A stretch of 64,000 nucleotides of DNA from Rhizobium binae (GCF_017357225.1 NZ_CP071604.1:3475001-3539000), one strand, 5' to 3'. Positions 14,279 to 23,516 are shown, counted from the stretch's first letter. Notes: a model not told the origin generated them from the letters alone. Numbers and translations: made by a program.

Positions 14279-16267
14279 ATGCACGACCACTCAAGCAGCA
14301 AAAACTCGAAACCGATGCCTCCCATTTCGAACCGACGCCTTCCGATCGGAGCCGAGGTTGACGCCGACGGCGTTTCGTTCCGATTGTGGGCCCCTGCCAG
14401 GGAGCGCTGTTTCCTCGTGATCGAGGGAAATTCCGAACACGAGATGATGGCGGAGGACTCCGGCTACTTCTGGCTCTATGTGCCGGGTCTGACTGCAGGG
14501 GCGCGATACCAGTTTCACTTTGGAGACGCGAGCGATCTCCTTGCCGATCCTGCCTCGCGTTTTCAGCCGGATGGTCCGTCAGGGTCATCGGTCGTCGTGG
14601 ATCCGACCCGGTATCCCTGGAATGATCATGATTGGCAAGGAATGTCAGCCTTCGGAACTACCCTCTATGAGATGCACATCGGCACCTTCACAAGGGACGG
14701 CAGCTTTGCGTCAGCCCGGGAAAAGCTGGCAAAACTTCGAATGATCGGCATCAACTGCCTCGAAGTAATGCCGATCAATGAGTTTGAAGGCGAATTCGGC
14801 TGGGGCTACGACGGCACGTTGCTCTATGCTCCGACGCGACTCTATGGACCGCCGGATGATGTGCGCGCCTTCGTCGATGAAGCCCACCGGCTCGGCATGG
14901 GGGTGATTCTCGACGTGGTCTACAATCACTTCGGCTCCGGCGAACGTTTTTGCGAATTCACACCTGAGTATTTCACCGAGCGTTACTCGAACGAGTGGGG
15001 CAAGTCGATCAACTTCGATGGTCCGAACAGCCGAGGCGTTCGCGAATATGTCGCAAAGAACGCAGCCTATTGGATCGACGAATTTCACTTTGATGGACTG
15101 CGCATCGATGCAACGCAGGCCCTGTTTGACTCAAGCCGCGAACACATCGTGACACTCATCGCCAGGGAAGCGCGGGCAGCAGCGGGACAGCGTCAAATCT
15201 ATCTCGTCAGCGAAAATGAGCCGCAGCAAACCAGTATGGTGCGGCCGGTTGAAGTGGGAGGGCATGGACTGGATGCCCTTTGGAATGATGATTTCCACCG
15301 CTCCGCAACAGTAGCGCTGACGGGCCGCAGTGAAGCCTATTATCATGATCATCGCGGTTCCGCCCAAGAACTCGTTTCTGCCGCCAAATATGGATACCTG
15401 TTTCAGGGACAGCGATATGATTGGCAGGATCGACCGCGGGGAACTCCGGGGCTCGACCTCGAGCCCTGGCATTTCATCCACTTTCTCCAAAATCACGATC
15501 AGGTCGCCAACTCCGGCACTGGAGCCAGGATCGGTCACATGACATCCCCGGCCCGCCTTCGGGCCCTCACGGCCCTGCAACTGCTCGGCCCGCAGACGCC
15601 CATGCTCTTTCAGGGGCAGGAGTTTGGCTCCTCGTCTCCGTTCTATTATTTCGCCGACCATGATGGAGAAATCGCCGACATCGTCCGGCAAGGGCGACGC
15701 GATTTCATCAGCCAATTCCCGAACCTGAGGGATGAGAAACTCGTCGAACACATGGCGGATCCATGCGCTCGCGCGACGTTCGACGAGGCAAAGCTTGACT
15801 GGGCGGAATGGGAGAGGAACGCAGCGATCGTCCGGTTTCATCGCGACTTGCTGCATCTCCGGCAAACAGACAAGGCATTTTCTCGCCAGGCCTGCGCCCG
15901 TGACGGCCAGATGGACGGCAGTATCTTGTCCAGCACAGCCTTGCTCCTGAGGTTCTTCGCCGAGAAACCGTCTGACGAGAGATTGTTGCTGATCAACTTC
16001 GGCAATGACATCGTGGTTGACAGTCTGCCGGATCCGCTTTTTGCTCCACCTGGAGGCCACCATTGGCATCTCTCTTGGTCGAGTGAAGAGGCCGCCTATG
16101 GCGGCAGCGGACGCCGCTGCTATGACTTCCACAAGCCTTGGGTATTGAACGGGGATATTGCCCTGGTTCTCGCCCCCGCGAAATTCCAGAATCAGCAAAA
16201 CGTCTCAACAATGCCGTTGGAGGAATGGCAAGCCGGCATTTCGAGAGTTGGGGGCTCCGGCACCTAG
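14279..16267 (+). CDS. treZ: GH13 malto-oligosyltrehalose trehalohydrolase-like enzyme
   Basis: 662 residues from the ATG at 14279. An N-terminal CBM48-like domain (RLPIGAEVDADGVSFRLWAPARERCFLVIEG) leads into a GH13 barrel. Catalytic regions: DVVYNHFG, GLRIDATQ (nucleophile Asp), LVSENEPQ (acid Glu) and LQNHDQVANSG (transition-state Asp with its His). The F-GQEF stretch before FYYFADHDGE is typical of TreZ, which frees trehalose from maltooligosyltrehalose. The partner TreY is not in the window. No good EcfG-type promoter precedes it; GGAAC-N16-AGTT at 14227 is only a near match. It starts 151 bases after preA and is convergent with the SIR2 remnant. Confidence 0.83.
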   Translation: MHDHSSSKNSKPMPPISNRRLPIGAEVDADGVSFRLWAPARERCFLVIEGNSEHEMMAEDSGYFWLYVPGLTAGARYQFHFGDASDLLADPASRFQPDGPSGSSVVVDPTRYPWNDHDWQGMSAFGTTLYEMHIGTFTRDGSFASAREKLAKLRMIGINCLEVMPINEFEGEFGWGYDGTLLYAPTRLYGPPDDVRAFVDEAHRLGMGVILDVVYNHFGSGERFCEFTPEYFTERYSNEWGKSINFDGPNSRGVREYVAKNAAYWIDEFHFDGLRIDATQALFDSSREHIVTLIAREARAAAGQRQIYLVSENEPQQTSMVRPVEVGGHGLDALWNDDFHRSATVALTGRSEAYYHDHRGSAQELVSAAKYGYLFQGQRYDWQDRPRGTPGLDLEPWHFIHFLQNHDQVANSGTGARIGHMTSPARLRALTALQLLGPQTPMLFQGQEFGSSSPFYYFADHDGEIADIVRQGRRDFISQFPNLRDEKLVEHMADPCARATFDEAKLDWAEWERNAAIVRFHRDLLHLRQTDKAFSRQACARDGQMDGSILSSTALLLRFFAEKPSDERLLLINFGNDIVVDSLPDPLFAPPGGHHWHLSWSSEEAAYGGSGRRCYDFHKPWVLNGDIALVLAPAKFQNQQNVSTMPLEEWQAGISRVGGSGT

Positions 16268-16324
16268 AGCAACCCCAGAAAAAGTGACAGGGTTTCCTGT
16301 CTGGTATTGTGTGAAAACAATAGT

Positions 16325-17216
16325 TTAGAGCGGTTCTGCGCTTCGACAAAAAATCGAACCGCCGGCATCCGGGTTTCGGCGTTCAAGTAGACGTTCAAGG
16401 AACTGAGCGAGGGAGGCGCCGGAGCTCTCGCCGTCGCCGTTGAGGACGGTGACGCCCCACCTCTTCAGGACATGCACCTGCACTTCGGTTGGCTCGTGCA
16501 TGAAGAGAAATAGCGGGGGCCGGTGTCGGTCCAGTTCTGTCCGCCGCCATGTCGACCAAAGGTGGTGGAGCAGAAAGCGAATATTCAGATCTGACATGCT
16601 GTAGCCGATGAACTGCAATGTCGAGGCGAAGGCATCACTCCTGAATTTAATGTCCAAGGGGGCATCAAATGACAGGCGCTCGACGTAGTGCGACTCGGTC
16701 AGTACCAGCGTGTCCGGATCGGAGAAATCGCCGTGATATTTGACGATCTGAGTTTTGCCGGCCGGCGCCGTCGCCATGTCTTTCGCGCTCGTGGTCCGCG
16801 TGAATGGCCGCCCGAATGTTTCATAGGACATCTCGAGATTTGAATCGTAAATCGTCGTGCAGACGAGAGGAAAGTCCAGTTCCACGATCAGCCGATGCAA
16901 CTCCGAGTTCTTCAGTTGCGCCGGCGAAATCTGCCACTCGCGCTTCATCCAGTCGACCAACTGAGACAATGAGCCGTGCTTCAGGCGGTAGTATTCGGCG
17001 ATCTTCTGGTAGGTCGTGCCGTTCGCGGCGGCGAACGACGAAGGAAGGCCCAGATCCATCAACATGTGGTGAATCAGGCAGGTCCAAGCCGACATTCATC
17101 GATATGCCTGCGCCAACGAACAAGATGGCCTGCCGGCGTTCAAGCGCGCCGGCGATCGCCACTATCTGTTCATCATGTGCCACGGCTGCTCCTGACCTCT
17201 GTAGGCCGAACGTCAT
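16325..17216 (-). pseudogene. SIR2-like domain protein, frameshifted
   Basis: Two overlapping frames make one SIR2_2-type protein of about 290 residues. The first frame (17216 to about 17090) gives IAGALERRQAILFVGAGISMNVGL, the NAD-binding GAG start. The second (about 17090 to 16325) continues WTCLIHHMLMDLGLP and holds LIVELDFPLVCTTIYDSNLE, IVKYHGDFSDPDTLVLTESHY, FIGYSMSDLNIRFLL. The join at NVGL/W is out of frame, apparently through a small deletion, so the full domain is not made unless translation slips. Stand-alone SIR2 proteins of this kind are NADases often found in antiphage systems. No partner gene is visible. A sequencing error cannot be excluded. Confidence 0.7.
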
Positions 17217-17391
17217 CTGGAGGGACTTGTTTCCGTCCGCTAGCGTACCTCCATGAGGCGCTTTGAGGCCTCAAGCTGGAAAGCCGTGGCCACTCTCAGT
17301 TTTTTGCGTGGCTGCTTTGCGCGCCTCGGCAGGCCCAGACCGGCTGCGGGGATACAAACGACCGGCACCTCCGTGATCCGCCTGCGCCGGC

Positions 17392-17826
17392 CTAGATGGC
17401 GTCGCCGATCCTCTGCGGGCCTCTTTGCGTCTCCAACTCGTGGGCGTATGGACCCGCATGTCCACCGGTTCTCATGAAGTGCTTATCGATTTCGGTGATG
17501 ATCGCTTCAGCCTTCTCTCCGCCATTCAATCTGATCAGAGCGTCCAGCTTCGCTTCCGTGCGGTCATCGTTTTCCTTCGATGAAGGAGACCCGATATAGA
17601 GAAAGTAGGCGAGACCGACGACCTGCCAGAGCAATTGCAGGAATTCGGACTGCCAATTTTCGAAGGTGTCTCGGCTCATCTCCATGAGGTAGGCATTGAT
17701 ATCAGGGGCTTGACCGTGGCTCTGTTGCTCGCCGACAAAAGCAAACCAGCCAAACAACCAATGGCCGGCGAGCGAAAATAGAAAGAAGCCGACGGTGATC
17801 CAGGCGTAGGCGTACTTCTTGAACAT
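17392..17826 (-). CDS. DUF6766-like membrane protein
   Basis: 144 residues with a perfect SD (AAGGAGGT) before the ATG. Two membrane helices, AWITVGFFLFSLAGHWLFGWFAF and FLQLLWQVVGLAYFLYIG, flank the motif DTFENWQSEFLQ; the C-terminal third is soluble and charged (SSKENDDRTEAKLDALIRL). The WQSEFLQ stretch after a double-helix pattern fits the DUF6766 family, whose role is unknown. It lies downstream of the LLM oxidoreductase and the trehalose-synthase-like gene on the same strand, and its 5' end lies inside the extended LLM reading frame, which argues that they are cotranscribed. The stretch 17217-17391 holds no gene I can support. Confidence 0.65.
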   Translation of the reverse strand: MFKKYAYAWITVGFFLFSLAGHWLFGWFAFVGEQQSHGQAPDINAYLMEMSRDTFENWQSEFLQLLWQVVGLAYFLYIGSPSSKENDDRTEAKLDALIRLNGGEKAEAIITEIDKHFMRTGGHAGPYAHELETQRGPQRIGDAI

Positions 17827-18929
17827 GATACCTCCTTTGGACAGGCAACCGTGGGCGGTGAGCTAGACCAGCCGCATTGGTTAAAATCCTCATCAGCTGA
17901 TACCTGGCCTGCCCCCAAGTCCCCCCGGATTGCGCGATCGGGCGCAGCAGCCGGCCCGCCAACCCTGAAAGCGGGTAGGACCTCGCGTCCAAACGCTTTG
18001 ATGAACTCGCGCTGATTGCGCCCGACATTGTGAATATAAATCTCTTCAAATCCCATCGCGACATCGGCTTTCAGCCACTCGACATGCTGTTGCGGATCGG
18101 CCGAGATGCGCACGTGCTCATCCATATCTTCAGGCCGCACCTTCAGACACGCCTCATCGAATTCCCTCGGCAAACGAAGCGTTTCCGAGATCGCGGCCGA
18201 AATTGCGTTGCTCCGCCATTGGTCGAAAGCGCTTGCCCTGGCTTCCTCTTCGGAGCCGGCATAGGAAACATGTGTCTGCAAGTAGAGTGGCTTTTCCTTC
18301 CCGCCGCCGCGCCGGAAGGCGTCGACGACTTGGCCGAGCTTGTCCGGCGGCTGGTTGATGGTGATTAGCGCATCCGCCCAGCCTCCCGCCCACTCGGCCG
18401 TTTCCGGCGAAAGCGCCCCGGCGATAATGCGGGGGAGCCTATCGGGCAGTGTATGGACCCGTGCCTGATCGACCTTGATGGGCTCGGACCGGCTGACAAG
18501 CTTTCCCGCCCACAGGTCGCGTATGATCTCGACCGCGGCCCCCAACCGTTCATTTCTTTCTGCCTTGGAAGGCCAGCGTTCGCCGATGACGTGCTCGTTC
18601 ATAGCCTGCCCGCTACCGACCGCGATCCAAGGCAATCGGCCTGAAAACATCTCTGCGATCGTCGCGCCAGCCTGTGCAGTAATCGCCGGATGATATCGCC
18701 AGCCCATAGGGACGGTGATGATGCCGAACGGAATAGACCGCGTGGCCTGAAGCGCCGCCCCTAACCAGGCCCAGGCAAAGCCGGACTGCCCCTGCCTCTC
18801 GCTCCATGGCGTCAGGTGATCGGACGACATCACGGCGTCGAAACCTGCAGCCTCCGCAGCCTGGACATATCCAAGGAGCTCACTTGGTAAAAATTGTTCA
18901 TGGGACGCGTGATAGCCGATGAGCGTCAT
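17676..18929 (-). CDS. LLM-class flavin-dependent oxidoreductase with aberrant C-terminus
   Basis: The first 320 residues are a luciferase-like monooxygenase: IGYHASHEQFLPSELLGYVQAAEAAGFDAVMSSDHLTPW, then LPWIAVGSGQAMNEHVIGERWP, ending MGFEEIYIHNVGRNQREFIKAFGREVLPAFR. It resembles the TIGR03885-type F420/FMN oxidoreductases of about 320 residues. After that the frame runs on for some 95 residues of low-quality sequence (PAAAPDRAIRGDLGAGQ...), overlapping the next gene by 151 bases in another frame. A small indel near 17950 probably removed the normal stop, or the strain carries a longer tail. It overlaps the trehalose-synthase-like gene by four bases (ATGA), so the two are one operon. Confidence 0.78.
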   Translation of the reverse strand: MTLIGYHASHEQFLPSELLGYVQAAEAAGFDAVMSSDHLTPWSERQGQSGFAWAWLGAALQATRSIPFGIITVPMGWRYHPAITAQAGATIAEMFSGRLPWIAVGSGQAMNEHVIGERWPSKAERNERLGAAVEIIRDLWAGKLVSRSEPIKVDQARVHTLPDRLPRIIAGALSPETAEWAGGWADALITINQPPDKLGQVVDAFRRGGGKEKPLYLQTHVSYAGSEEEARASAFDQWRSNAISAAISETLRLPREFDEACLKVRPEDMDEHVRISADPQQHVEWLKADVAMGFEEIYIHNVGRNQREFIKAFGREVLPAFRVGGPAAAPDRAIRGDLGAGQVSADEDFNQCGWSSSPPTVACPKEVSCSRSTPTPGSPSASFYFRSPAIGCLAGLLLSASNRATVKPLISMPTSWR

Positions 18930-20569
18930 GACCCGTTACCTTCGGAAACAAACCAGTGGTAGGCGTAAGGCTCGAGCGCCAGGCGTGGTTGGATGACACC
19001 TTCGAACTCCACATCGCCGATCAGATCTCGGAACTTGCTGGGCTGCATGCCGCCAAAATTGATTTCCGTCTTGATCTGCCGGCCAGCGAGATTGTGGACG
19101 AGCAACAACAGCGAGCCGGCGTCTTCAAAGCCGTGGACCAAAACCGCCGGATCCTCGGCGCTCAATCTCACCATCCGGCCCTTCGTGAAAATCGGCTGCT
19201 TCCTGCGAAGCGAAATAAAGCGCCTGATCCCGTTCAACAGCGAATTCGGATCCTTGGTCTGATCGGCAACATTCACCTTTTTGTAGGAAAACGGTCCGTC
19301 GGCGACGATCGGCTGACACAGTTTTCCGATATTCGCACTGGAGAACCCTGCATTCCTGTCCGCCGACCATTGCATCGGCACCCGCACTGCATTGCGGCCA
19401 GACTGGGACAGGTCTTCGCCGATGCCGACTTCATCGCCGTAAACGATAAGCGGCGGCCCGCTCAGCGAAAAAATGATGCTGAAGGCGAGTTCCATTCGTC
19501 GCTGGTCGCCGTTCAGCATGGGCGCAACGCGGCGTCGGATACCGCGGCCGAATGCCTGCATCTCTTGCTTCGGCGCGAAGGTGTCGAAGACATTCTTCTT
19601 CAAATCCGCGGGAACACGGGAGAAATCGAGCTCGTCGAGATTGCGCAGGAAATTGACCCAGCCGCAACCGGGCGGAGGCTCCGGGAGCAGGCTCAGCCCC
19701 TGATTGATCGGGGTCGCGTCTTCCCCGGCGAAACCTGCGAATAGATAGCAGGCGAGCATGAAATTGAGCAGAAGCTGAAGTTGGTCCCCTTCGCCAAAAA
19801 AGTCGTCGGAAGCTTCAGGCGGAAGATTGACTTCGCCGAGGAGCACACCACCCGGCCGCCTGCTTTGTAGATAGCTGCCGATCTGTCTGAGTATGCCATG
19901 CGGATCACGGGGATTGGCATGCTCAAGTCCTTTGTCGGCGATGATGAGCGGCGCGGCGTCGAGCCTGAACCCGCTGACCCCGAACGCGATCCAGTAGTCG
20001 ACGATGCGCAACATCTCTTCCCGGACCAGCGGATTGGCAGCGTTCAGTTCGGGCTGAAATTCATAGAAGCTATGAAAGTAATAGGCTCTCGCCACCTCGT
20101 CATAGGTCCAGAGGCTGTCCACTTCGCCCGGAAAAATCGATTTGGCGCCGGCAGCGACAGGTGGGGGATCACCGCTCCAGACATAATAGCCGCGGTAGCG
20201 AGTCTCATCGTCCCGTCTGGCGGCCTGGAACCAGGGATGCTGATCGGATGTATGATTGACGACAAGATCGATAATCACCCGAATGCCGTGTTCACCCGCG
20301 CTATGCAGAAATGTCAGGAAGTCATCGAGCGTTCCGACCTTCGGGCTGACCGAATAGAAGTCGCTGACGTCATAACCGTTGTCCCGGTCCGGACTGCCGT
20401 AAAACGGCAGGAGCCAGATGCATGTGATTCCGAGTTCCGAAAGATAGGTCAGCTTTTCCGTCAGTCCGACGAAGTCGCCAATGCCGTCGCCATTGCCGTC
20501 GGCGAATTTCTCGACATCGATGCTGTAGATCACCGCCTCCTCATACCAGCTACTGCTTCGGTTCGGCAC
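18926..20569 (-). CDS. GH13 trehalose-synthase-like enzyme
   Basis: 547 residues, start GTG at 20569 after GGGAGA. GH13 regions: DLVVNHTSDQHPWF, GFRLDAAPL (nucleophile Asp), VLLGEVNL (acid Glu), LIVYGDEVGIGE. The order YEEAVIYSIDVEKFADGNGDGIGDF and the WLLPFYGSPDRDNGYDV stretch match trehalose synthases (TreS, GH13_16), which interconvert maltose and trehalose. In region IV the usual FLRNHDEL reads FLRNLDEL: the His that contacts subsite -1 is replaced by Leu, so activity or specificity may differ. An exact EcfG-type promoter lies 39-63 bases upstream. The operon continues with the LLM oxidoreductase and the DUF6766 gene. Confidence 0.82.
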   Translation of the reverse strand: MPNRSSSWYEEAVIYSIDVEKFADGNGDGIGDFVGLTEKLTYLSELGITCIWLLPFYGSPDRDNGYDVSDFYSVSPKVGTLDDFLTFLHSAGEHGIRVIIDLVVNHTSDQHPWFQAARRDDETRYRGYYVWSGDPPPVAAGAKSIFPGEVDSLWTYDEVARAYYFHSFYEFQPELNAANPLVREEMLRIVDYWIAFGVSGFRLDAAPLIIADKGLEHANPRDPHGILRQIGSYLQSRRPGGVLLGEVNLPPEASDDFFGEGDQLQLLLNFMLACYLFAGFAGEDATPINQGLSLLPEPPPGCGWVNFLRNLDELDFSRVPADLKKNVFDTFAPKQEMQAFGRGIRRRVAPMLNGDQRRMELAFSIIFSLSGPPLIVYGDEVGIGEDLSQSGRNAVRVPMQWSADRNAGFSSANIGKLCQPIVADGPFSYKKVNVADQTKDPNSLLNGIRRFISLRRKQPIFTKGRMVRLSAEDPAVLVHGFEDAGSLLLLVHNLAGRQIKTEINFGGMQPSKFRDLIGDVEFEGVIQPRLALEPYAYHWFVSEGNGS

Positions 20570-20607
20570 CGCGACGGTCTCCCGTTAATCTCTGTTGCAC
20601 ACCTTCT

Positions 20608-20632
20608 AACGGTTTCGGACGGAGGGGGTTCC
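20608..20632 (-). promoter_or_regulatory. EcfG-type promoter of the trehalose-synthase-like operon
   Basis: On the minus strand GGAAC (20632-20628), a 16-base spacer, CGTT (20611-20608): exact EcfG consensus. Predicted start near 20601, about 32 bases before the GTG at 20569. This puts the treS-like/LLM/DUF6766 operon in the general stress regulon. Confidence 0.78.
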
Positions 20633-20748
20633 TTGGTTGCGCCAGGTCCACTGACATCATGGGGAACCGGATGAAAGTCCGGCTCGACGGAACCCGCAGG
20701 CAGCACCGGTATTCTCCCAACATCCCAACAATTAGGAAAGCCTCACCG

Positions 20749-22428
20749 ATGGATCAGTCCACGACACCGCTGGGAGGTCCCACGCGATCACCTCTCCAAC
20801 CGAAATGGTGGCATACGGCGACCGTCTACCAGGTCTATCCACGCAGCTTCTGCGATTCGAACGGAGATGGCATCGGCGATCTTCCCGGCATCACCTCAAA
20901 GCTCGATTACCTGAAGAAGCTGGGGATCGACATCGTTTGGTTGTCGCCGATCTACAAGTCGCCGATGGACGACAATGGTTACGACATATCCGATTATCGG
21001 GATATCGCCTCCGAGTTTGGCACGCTCGCAGATTTCGACCGGCTCGTGGCGGAGGCGAAAGACCGTGGGATCGGCATCATGCTCGACCTCGTTGTTAACC
21101 ATACCTCGGACGAGCATCCGTGGTTTCTTCAATCCCGCCAGGGGCCGGGCAACCCGTTCCGCGACTTCTACATCTGGCGCAAACCCGCCCAGGACGGGGG
21201 GCCGCCCAACACCCTGAAATCCTCCTTCGGCGGGCCGGCCTGGACCCTCGACCCTGCAACCGGCGAGTATTACCTGCATATGTTTTCCCGCCGCCAGCCG
21301 GACCTCAATTGGGAGAACGAAAGGGTAAGGGCGGAAATCTATGACATGATGAACTGGTGGCTTGAGCGCGGCATTGCCGGCTTCCGCATGGATGTCATCG
21401 ATTACATCGGCAAGCAGGTGGATCGAGAGCTCGTCAAGGATGGGCCGCATCTGCACGATTATTTGCAGGAGATGAATGCCAAGACCTTCGGCAGCCGCGA
21501 CATCCTGACGGTTGGCGAAGCCTGGAGCGCCACACCAGGCGCGGCCCTCCTTTATTCCGGGCGTGAACGCCAGGAATTGTCGATGATCTTCCAGTTCGAG
21601 CATGTCACCCAACAGTGGGACGCGGTTTATGGAAAATGGCGCCCGAAACCGTTCGACCTGGTGAATCTCAAGACCGTCCTCAGCAAGTGGCAGCTTGCCT
21701 TGTCGGAAGATGGATGGAATTCCCTTTTCTGGGGCAATCACGATTTGCCGCGCGCCGTTTCGCGCTATGGCAATGTCACCGGCTATCATACCGAGTCGGC
21801 GAAGATGCTGGCGACCGTGTTGCATCTTCTGAAGGGCACGCCCTTCGTCTATCAGGGCGAAGAGATCGGTATGACCAACGTCCCCTTCACCTCGATCTCA
21901 CAGTATCGCGACATCGAAACCATCAACATGCACAGGCTGCACGTGGAGGCCGGACTTTCACCGGAGGAATTCATCCGCGGAGCAAACGAGAACGGCCGCG
22001 ACAACGCCCGCACCCCGATGCAATGGAGCGCCGCCCCCTATGGCGGCTTTTCGACCGGCGTACCCTGGATCGAGGTCAATCCCAATTACGCCAAGGTCAA
22101 TGCCGAAGCAGCCATAAACGACGAAAAGTCGATCTGGAACCACTATCGCAAGCTGATCGCTCTCAGGAAAACCCATCCTGTCGTCGTCTATGGCGAATAC
22201 CGCTCCTGGCTCGACCAACATCCCGATGTCTTCGTTTATACGCGCACGCTCGACAGGATGTGGATCATCGTGGTCGCCAACTTCACCCCCAAGGAGATTA
22301 CGCTGAGTTTGCCAAAGGAGCTCGCCATCAACGGGGAATGCCTGATCTGCAATTACGAACCGGTGCATATGATCGGCGAAACTGTTGACCTCAAGCCGTA
22401 CGAAACCTTCGCAATAGAGTGTAAGTGA
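20749..22428 (+). CDS. GH13 alpha-glucosidase (oligo-1,6-glucosidase type)
   Basis: 559 residues from the ATG at 20749, which has TAGGAAAG upstream; the frame is open back to 20659. It has all four GH13 regions: DLVVNHTSDEHPWF, GFRMDVIDY (nucleophile Asp), TVGEAWSATP (acid Glu) and WGNHDLPRAVSRYG (Asp with conserved His). WWHTATVYQVYPRSFCDSNGDGIGDLPGI at the start and ARTPMQWSAAPYGGFS near residue 430 are typical of cytoplasmic alpha-glucosidases that cleave maltose, sucrose isomers or isomaltose. It is divergent from the trehalose-synthase-like gene, with 179 bases between them. Confidence 0.9.
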   Translation: MDQSTTPLGGPTRSPLQPKWWHTATVYQVYPRSFCDSNGDGIGDLPGITSKLDYLKKLGIDIVWLSPIYKSPMDDNGYDISDYRDIASEFGTLADFDRLVAEAKDRGIGIMLDLVVNHTSDEHPWFLQSRQGPGNPFRDFYIWRKPAQDGGPPNTLKSSFGGPAWTLDPATGEYYLHMFSRRQPDLNWENERVRAEIYDMMNWWLERGIAGFRMDVIDYIGKQVDRELVKDGPHLHDYLQEMNAKTFGSRDILTVGEAWSATPGAALLYSGRERQELSMIFQFEHVTQQWDAVYGKWRPKPFDLVNLKTVLSKWQLALSEDGWNSLFWGNHDLPRAVSRYGNVTGYHTESAKMLATVLHLLKGTPFVYQGEEIGMTNVPFTSISQYRDIETINMHRLHVEAGLSPEEFIRGANENGRDNARTPMQWSAAPYGGFSTGVPWIEVNPNYAKVNAEAAINDEKSIWNHYRKLIALRKTHPVVVYGEYRSWLDQHPDVFVYTRTLDRMWIIVVANFTPKEITLSLPKELAINGECLICNYEPVHMIGETVDLKPYETFAIECK

Positions 22429-22517
22429 AGCTCTCGAGCCAGCGTGATTTCGCCAAGCGGCTTGTTTCGGCGGTATCGAGCTCGTTGAAAAGTAGCAGGC
22501 TATGTCGGCGCGATGCT

Positions 22518-23516
22518 TCAGCCGCCGAATGACTTCCGATAGGCATGCGGGCTCGTGCCCAGCCGCTTGCGGAAGTGGTGCCGCATCGTCGCCAGCGTGC
22601 CGAAGCCGCTTGATAACGCGATGTCATCGAGCGATATGGCAAGCTCTCTTTCGAGAAGGTCGCGGGCATGGCGCAGCCGCTCCTTCAGCAGCCATTCGCC
22701 GACGCTGAGACCGGTCGTCGCTTCGAAGCGGCGCTGGAAGGTGCGCATGCTCATGCCGGCCCTTTTTGCGAGCAGGCTGATCGGCTGTTCCTCGGCAAGG
22801 CTTGCGCGCATCCACTCGATCAGCGGGCCAAGGCGTATGCCCTCGCGCTCCTCCGGAACCGGCGCGCTGATGAACTGCGCCTGCCCGCCTTCGCGGTGCG
22901 GCGGCACGACGAGCCGGCGGGCAACGCTGTTGGCAGCCTCCGAGCCGAAATCGCCGCGTACGACATGGAGGCAGAGATCGATGCCGGCAGCGCTGCCGGC
23001 CGCCGTCAGCAGGCTGCCTTCGTCGATGTAGAGAACATCGGCATTCAGCGTGATGTCTGGATAACGCGCCGCGATCGAGGCGACATAGCGCCAATGCGTC
23101 GTCGCCCTGCGGTTGGCGAGTAAGCCGGCCCCGGCAAGAACCGCAACGCCGGAGCAGAGCGACATGATGCGGGCACCGCGCTGATGCGCTGCCCTCAGCG
23201 CTGCTGTGAGCGGCGCTGGCACCGGCGCATCGATCGCCCGCCAGCCGGGCACGACGATCAGATCCGCCTCGTCGAGCACCTCCAATCCCTTGTTGACCGC
23301 GACCGTCAGTCCGCCGGTGGCGCGAAGCGGGCCTGGCTCGATGGCGCAGACTGAAAAGCGATACCAGGCCTCGCCCATCTCCGGACGCGGCAGGCCGAAG
23401 ACCTCACAGGCTATCCCGAATTCGAAGGTGCAAAGCCCGTCATAGGCGAGCACTGCAACCAGCGGTCCTCTCGTCTGCGGAGATGAATTTGGCATGATTT
23501 TTACGCTGTCAGTCAT
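22518..23516 (-). CDS. ftrA: FtrA-type transcriptional regulator (DJ-1/PfpI domain plus AraC HTH)
   Basis: 332 residues. The N-terminal half is a GlxA/DJ-1-like domain: LVAVLAYDGLCTFEFGIACEVFGL and RIMSLCSGVAVLAGAGLLANRRATTHW, containing the elbow cysteine in SLCSG. The C-terminal half has two AraC-type helix-turn-helix motifs: PISLLAKRAGMSMRTFQRRFEATTGLSVGEWLLKERL and ISLDDIALSSGFGTLATMRHHFRKRLGTSPHAYRKSF. It is divergent from a rhodanese gene 69 bases away, a pairing common in proteobacteria, and probably controls it. The ATG at 23516 is chosen; 23495 is an alternative. Confidence 0.85.
   Translation of the reverse strand: MTDSVKIMPNSSPQTRGPLVAVLAYDGLCTFEFGIACEVFGLPRPEMGEAWYRFSVCAIEPGPLRATGGLTVAVNKGLEVLDEADLIVVPGWRAIDAPVPAPLTAALRAAHQRGARIMSLCSGVAVLAGAGLLANRRATTHWRYVASIAARYPDITLNADVLYIDEGSLLTAAGSAAGIDLCLHVVRGDFGSEAANSVARRLVVPPHREGGQAQFISAPVPEEREGIRLGPLIEWMRASLAEEQPISLLAKRAGMSMRTFQRRFEATTGLSVGEWLLKERLRHARDLLERELAISLDDIALSSGFGTLATMRHHFRKRLGTSPHAYRKSFGG

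Noticed and set aside
20663..20688. GGAAC-N17-CGAC before the alpha-glucosidase gene
   Set aside because: Two of four -10 bases differ from the consensus; not supported.
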